38,078 bases of DNA. It comes from Deltaproteobacteria bacterium (lineage in GTDB: Bacteria; Desulfobacterota; Desulfarculia; Adiutricales; Adiutricaceae). The first letter of the stretch is position 1, and each line of letters starts with the position of its first letter. The translations under genes were made by a program, and so were the position numbers. Location of the stretch: the NCBI GenBank assembly GCA_031263485.1, contig JAISFS010000322.1, positions 1 through 38,078 on the forward strand, given 5' to 3'. This document shows positions 34,270-38,078 of this stretch, in pieces. The notes beneath the pieces are model-generated. The model searched no databases. It was not told where the DNA came from and saw only the letters and a program-made list of their open reading frames with translations.

Positions 34270-37119
34270 TCATGCCGGCTCGCCGGCAACTTCGAGAATC
34301 TCGGGCGTCCGCATCTTTTCTGGCAGGAATCGGTGAGCGGATCTGGCGTTATTGACTGCGGCGAGGCAGATCTGGACCGTGGTCATGTCTTCAGGCACGT
34401 ATTCCAGGGCCATGCCGTCTCTGTTGACTGCCGCGAGGCAAAGCTCTCGAGTGAGGCGTTCAGCGGGAACATATTTCAGCGCATCGCCTTGCCGATAAAC
34501 GGCGGCATGGCAGATTTCCGGCGAAACGAGATCCGGCGGCACGAAGCGGAAGGCATCTCCGTTCTGGAAGACGGCGGTCAGGCAGAGCCCTTGGGTCACC
34601 AGCTCCGGCGGTACGAAGCGGAGGGCATTGCCGTCATGAAGAATGGCGGTAAGACAGAGTTCAGGCGTCAGGAACTCCGGGGGCACGAAACGGATGGCAT
34701 CCTTGTCCTGGCGCACGGCGGTCAGGCAGAGCTCAGGGGTGACGAATTCTGGAGACACGTAGCGTATAGCGCAGCCGAACCTTTCGACGGCTGCGGAGCA
34801 TAATTCCGCCGTCTTGAAGGACCCAGGAACGGCACTCAGCATGGAGCCGTTGCTTCGTACGGCCATCATGCACATTTGAGGTGTCAAATATTTTGGAGGT
34901 ATATGACGTAACGCGAAGACGTTTAGGCTGACGGCAGATAGGCAGAAATCCGTCGACATGTTCTCGACCGGCACATACCTGATGCTTTCGTCGTTCATGC
35001 TGACGGCGGCGAGAGCTAGTTCGGGGGACGCATGTTCCGCCGGCACGGAACGGAAAATCTCCCCTGGAGAGGAGATCGCGGCGCGGCAGATTTCCGAGGT
35101 TTGCATCTCCTCAGGCACATCCGCCAAGGAAATGCCGTCCTGGCAGACTGCGGCAAGACAGATTTCAGGCGTCTTGAGCCGCTTCGGAACGAACTCCAAG
35201 GCTGAACCGTCCTGACAGACGGCGGCGAGACAGATTTCAGGTGTCCTGTATCGCTCAGGGATGTACCTCAAGGATAAGCCGTCCTGGTGGACCGCAACCA
35301 GTATGATCCCCTGCGTCGCCAACCGCGTCGGAACAAAGCGGAGCGCATTGCCGGTCTTGGTGACGGCAACGAGGCAGAGCTCCATCGTCTTGAGCTCCTC
35401 AGGCACGTGTTCGAGGGCATCGCCGTCTTCACGGATGGCTTCGATGCAGATTTCCTTGGAGATGAGCCACGACGGTACGTGCTTAATAGCCTCGCTCTTC
35501 TGGCGGACCGCGGCCTGACAAATTTCCGCAGTCATTGACAGATCCGGCACGAATTCAAGCGCTTCACCGTCATTACGGACCGCGTCGAGACAGAGTTCCT
35601 TCGTGACGTAACGTTCCGGCACGTACTCGAGGGACATGCCATTGGCGCGGACGGCGGCAAGGCAGTTAATTTCGGTAGCGCCGTCATCCGGTACCAGCCT
35701 AAGCGACAGGCCATGTTGTCGCACCGCCGCCAGGCAGAGTTCTGGCGTGGCGATTTTCGAGGGTACGAATTTCAAGGCGTCGCCGTTGTTGCGGACGGCG
35801 GCGAGGCAGAGCTCAGCCGTCTTGAAGCGAACCGGTACGTACTCAAGAGCCATGCCGTTCTGGCGTACCGCTTCAAGGGAGAGCTTCCGTGTCCTGACAT
35901 GATCAATGAAGAAACCAAGGGCTCTTCCGGACTTGCGCACGGCGGCGAGGAGGATTTCATCTGTCATGTGGCGTTCAGGGACCAAGATGATGGCATGCCA
36001 GTCGTTTCTGACAGCAGACAGGCAGATCTCGTATGTAGCCATATCGTTAGGCACGTCAGCGAGCGCCATGCCGCATTTGCGGACTGCAGCGAGACAGATC
36101 TCATCCGTCTTGAATTGAGCGGGCACGTCGGCGAGAAGGAGCCCTTCATTGGTGACGGTCGCGAAGCATATCTCGGGCGTCATCAATTCCTCAGGGACGA
36201 ACGTTATGGCCTGCTGCTGTAGTATTGTCGATACCGCGGCAAGACAGATTTCAGGGGTCTTCATACGTTCCGGCACGCTCCGAAGTGCGTCTCCGATCCG
36301 CTTGACTGCGGCGAGACACAGTTCCGGCGATATAAGCTGAACAGGCACGTGCTCGAGCGCACCGCCGTAACTGGCGACGGCATCGAAGCATATCTCTGGA
36401 CTGATTAGCTTCCCCGGGACGTACTTGAGCGCGTCACCGTCTTTGCGTACCGCGATCTGACAGATCTTAAGTGACTTCAAATGCTCAGGGACGTGTTCGA
36501 GTGCCTTTCCGTCGGATTGAACGGCGACAAAACAGATATCCTCGGTTATGGTGCTGTCCATGACAGGCACCCTGTCCAGGACATGCTTAAGGTTATCGCG
36601 TCCATGTCGGACTGCAAGGAGGCATACTTCATGCGTCATCGCTTCCGTCGGGATGAATGCGAGAGCATCGCCGCTCTCGGTGACGGCAGCGAGGCACATA
36701 TCATGTGTCCTCATGCGCTCAGGAACGTGTTCGAGAGCGTCACCGTAACAGATAACGGCTTCTAGGCAAATTTCCGGAGTCAGAAAAGTCGCCGGAACAT
36801 GTTCCAGCGCCAGGCCGTTTTCCCGGACCGCCGATAAGCAGAGATCCTTGGACATGAATCTGTCTGGCACCTGCTTGAGCGTGAAGCCCGACCGCCGTAC
36901 GGCGGTGAGGCATAGCAGAGGAGTCAAAAGCCTGGACGGGACATGTTCCAGCGCCTGGGCGTGACACCGCACCGCGGTCAGGCACAGCTCCGGGGTCGTG
37001 AGCCGTTTCGGCACCAGTCTGAGGCCGTCTGCGGAACGACGGACAGCGGCCAGCGCTTCTCCGGCGGTCTTGGGGATAACGTCGTCTGACGACTCATTGT
37101 TATTATTGCGTTTCGGCAT
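34270..37119 (-). CDS. Giant DUF4116-type repeat protein (38 repeats)
   Basis: A 949-residue protein when started at the ATG at 37119 (MPKRNNNNESSDD); the frame runs further upstream but that part is the leader region. After a polar head of about 20 residues, nearly the whole protein is 38 units of about 24 residues with the pattern E-I/L-C-L-x-A-V-R-x-x-G-x-A-L-x-x-V-P-x-x-x-x-T-P, plus a partial last unit. Repeats 7 and 12 are lengthened by a few residues. This is the DUF4116 repeat, predicted helical and of unknown function. No signal peptide, membrane segment or catalytic domain is present, so it is probably a cytoplasmic or exported binding scaffold. The repeats differ at DNA level, so the array is old. 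No link with the ABC operon is proven. Confidence 0.85.
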   Translation of the reverse strand: MPKRNNNNESSDDVIPKTAGEALAAVRRSADGLRLVPKRLTTPELCLTAVRCHAQALEHVPSRLLTPLLCLTAVRRSGFTLKQVPDRFMSKDLCLSAVRENGLALEHVPATFLTPEICLEAVICYGDALEHVPERMRTHDMCLAAVTESGDALAFIPTEAMTHEVCLLAVRHGRDNLKHVLDRVPVMDSTITEDICFVAVQSDGKALEHVPEHLKSLKICQIAVRKDGDALKYVPGKLISPEICFDAVASYGGALEHVPVQLISPELCLAAVKRIGDALRSVPERMKTPEICLAAVSTILQQQAITFVPEELMTPEICFATVTNEGLLLADVPAQFKTDEICLAAVRKCGMALADVPNDMATYEICLSAVRNDWHAIILVPERHMTDEILLAAVRKSGRALGFFIDHVRTRKLSLEAVRQNGMALEYVPVRFKTAELCLAAVRNNGDALKFVPSKIATPELCLAAVRQHGLSLRLVPDDGATEINCLAAVRANGMSLEYVPERYVTKELCLDAVRNDGEALEFVPDLSMTAEICQAAVRQKSEAIKHVPSWLISKEICIEAIREDGDALEHVPEELKTMELCLVAVTKTGNALRFVPTRLATQGIILVAVHQDGLSLRYIPERYRTPEICLAAVCQDGSALEFVPKRLKTPEICLAAVCQDGISLADVPEEMQTSEICRAAISSPGEIFRSVPAEHASPELALAAVSMNDESIRYVPVENMSTDFCLSAVSLNVFALRHIPPKYLTPQMCMMAVRSNGSMLSAVPGSFKTAELCSAAVERFGCAIRYVSPEFVTPELCLTAVRQDKDAIRFVPPEFLTPELCLTAILHDGNALRFVPPELVTQGLCLTAVFQNGDAFRFVPPDLVSPEICHAAVYRQGDALKYVPAERLTRELCLAAVNRDGMALEYVPEDMTTVQICLAAVNNARSAHRFLPEKMRTPEILEVAGEPA

Positions 37120-37259
37120 TGTGCAATACTCGTTACCCGACTGTCGGCTGAACGGGCGTTTATGGCTGTGGGACTGCCGTGCCGCCGCTATTTGATGTAG
37201 GATGGCGAAAACCATCAGACCGTGGCGCATACGGCGAAATTGTCCCACCTGCGATGCCA

Positions 37260-37430
37260 CCGTAATCAGGCGGCGCGGGATTCATGATGAAGAGCGGGAT
37301 GAGGCGGCGGAGGTCATAACAGGGCGGAGGGCAGTCATGCCCCAATAATCGACACGTCTTGTCGGCCCTTAAGCTTCCATGAGACCGATAATCAGTGGGC
37401 GTTGCTCGCTCAGTGTTACAGTTCCATCGT
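37260..37430. repeat. Large diverged direct repeat, copy 2
   Basis: Counterpart of 22600-22790. On the minus strand this copy lies between the proposed promoter and the repeat gene, so it would form most of that gene's 5' leader. A minus-strand frame through it ends LSEQRPLIIGLMEA and a stop. Confidence 0.65.
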
Positions 37431-37440
37431 CAATATCACT

Positions 37441-37469
37441 ATTATATGATTGTATTTTCAGAAATGCAA
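37441..37469 (-). promoter_or_regulatory. Sigma-70-type promoter of the DUF4116-type gene
   Basis: On the minus strand TTGCAT (37464-37469) and a perfect TATAAT (37441-37446) are 17 bases apart in A+T-rich DNA. Transcription from about 37434 would give a leader of roughly 315 bases before the ATG at 37119. Confidence 0.55.
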
Positions 37470-38078
37470 GGGGTTTGAAACAGTCACGGCCCCAGCTTTT
37501 TCCCTGTTCACCGTTTGGATGAGGAGCCCGTCGATGCCATTCCGTTGCCTGTGTCAGGCATGTCATGTTGTATCCCCTCTTTTGCTTGCTGGGTCTCAGT
37601 GGTCCTTTTCTGTTCGGTTTCGATTGCCGGGGGCTTTTGCCTTCTAAGGATTTTTGATTGATACGACCATCGGCGGCGTCTCATACCGTACATGATAATC
37701 CCGGCTGCTCCTGTCGGGTGTGGGTATCCCCATTGTTTTTCCTTTGCCCTCGGAAGGCGTCCGAATCCCGTCCAGGCCCACAGCTGTCCAAGATAGCCCT
37801 GAATGGGGGGGCCGATCCCCGGAACCCATAGAAAACACTACCCCCTCATCGCCCAAAATCGGCGATCCCGAAAACACCCCCCCCGCCTGGGCCGGCCCGA
37901 AAATCATGCCGCATAAAGCGGAGGGGCTGTCCAAGATATCCACCGGCCGGACAGGTGTTGCGGAAAGGCGGAAAGGCGGAAAACCATAGATCCTTCAGGA
38001 ACTAAACTAATGATTTCAACAGTTTACCATACGTTGATCTCCTTAAGTTATTGACATTGCATCCCTATCCAAGTCCAT

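Larger units (their letters stand above)
37120..38078. other. Upstream region of the repeat gene, to the window edge
   Basis: No convincing gene. It contains a good minus-strand promoter (37441-37469), a copy of the large direct repeat (37260-37430), a short GGAAAGGC repeat near 37960-37980 and A+T-rich DNA at the right end. Confidence 0.5.

Noticed and set aside
34270..37119. CRISPR-like array suggested by regular spacing in the repeat gene
   Set aside because: The 72-bp period comes from a 24-residue protein repeat; the DNA repeats are not identical and there are no spacers.

Overview
The window is a G+C-rich bacterial chromosome segment from a Gram-negative organism: it has TonB-dependent outer-membrane receptors, a lipoprotein-type binding protein, an AmpG-like muropeptide permease and an ExeA/GspA-type ATPase. 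The mix is most like a deltaproteobacterium (Desulfobacterota), but that placement is inference from gene families, not from a marker gene. Coding density is low, and decayed genes, remnants of mobile elements and small repeats are common, as in a genome under relaxed selection (for example a host-associated one). No rRNA, convincing tRNA or CRISPR array was seen.

Region 1 (1-7.5 kb) is an eroded genomic island. It holds the 3' part of a P4-type tyrosine recombinase, a frameshifted IS630-family transposase that keeps its D, D and E, a zinc-ribbon membrane miniprotein followed by a broken reading frame, a degenerate DNA methyltransferase with an in-frame TGA and frameshifts, two tandem MITE-like elements, a small frameshifted gene behind a strong Shine-Dalgarno site, and about 2.2 kb with no recognisable gene.

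Region 2 (7.7-14.3 kb) holds two large helical-repeat proteins (739 and 947 residues, degenerate TPR/PPR-like repeats of about 40 residues), separated by a strange 1.5-kb G+C-rich spacer with T-tracts and a diverged 45-60-bp repeat.

Region 3 (15.2-21.7 kb) is a housekeeping block on the minus strand. One probable operon carries an ExeA-like ATPase with an NTF2-like tail, an AmpG-like permease and a YhhQ-type queuosine-precursor transporter. Another carries a SprT-like/DUF2786 protein and protein-L-isoaspartate O-methyltransferase. Promoters and terminators can be proposed for both.

Region 4 (22.6-37.5 kb) is an uptake block. Two tandem paralogous TonB receptors (the first frameshifted, the second intact) converge on a complete five-gene peptide/nickel-type ABC transporter with tightly overlapping genes (lipoprotein, two permeases, two ATPases). 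Upstream lies a 949-residue protein made almost entirely of 38 DUF4116-type 24-residue repeats. Diverged direct-repeat copies of about 175 bp lie at both edges of this block. The receptor would carry a chelate across the outer membrane and the ABC system across the inner membrane. The substrate is not shown by the sequence; a metal-chelate or siderophore is the leading guess.
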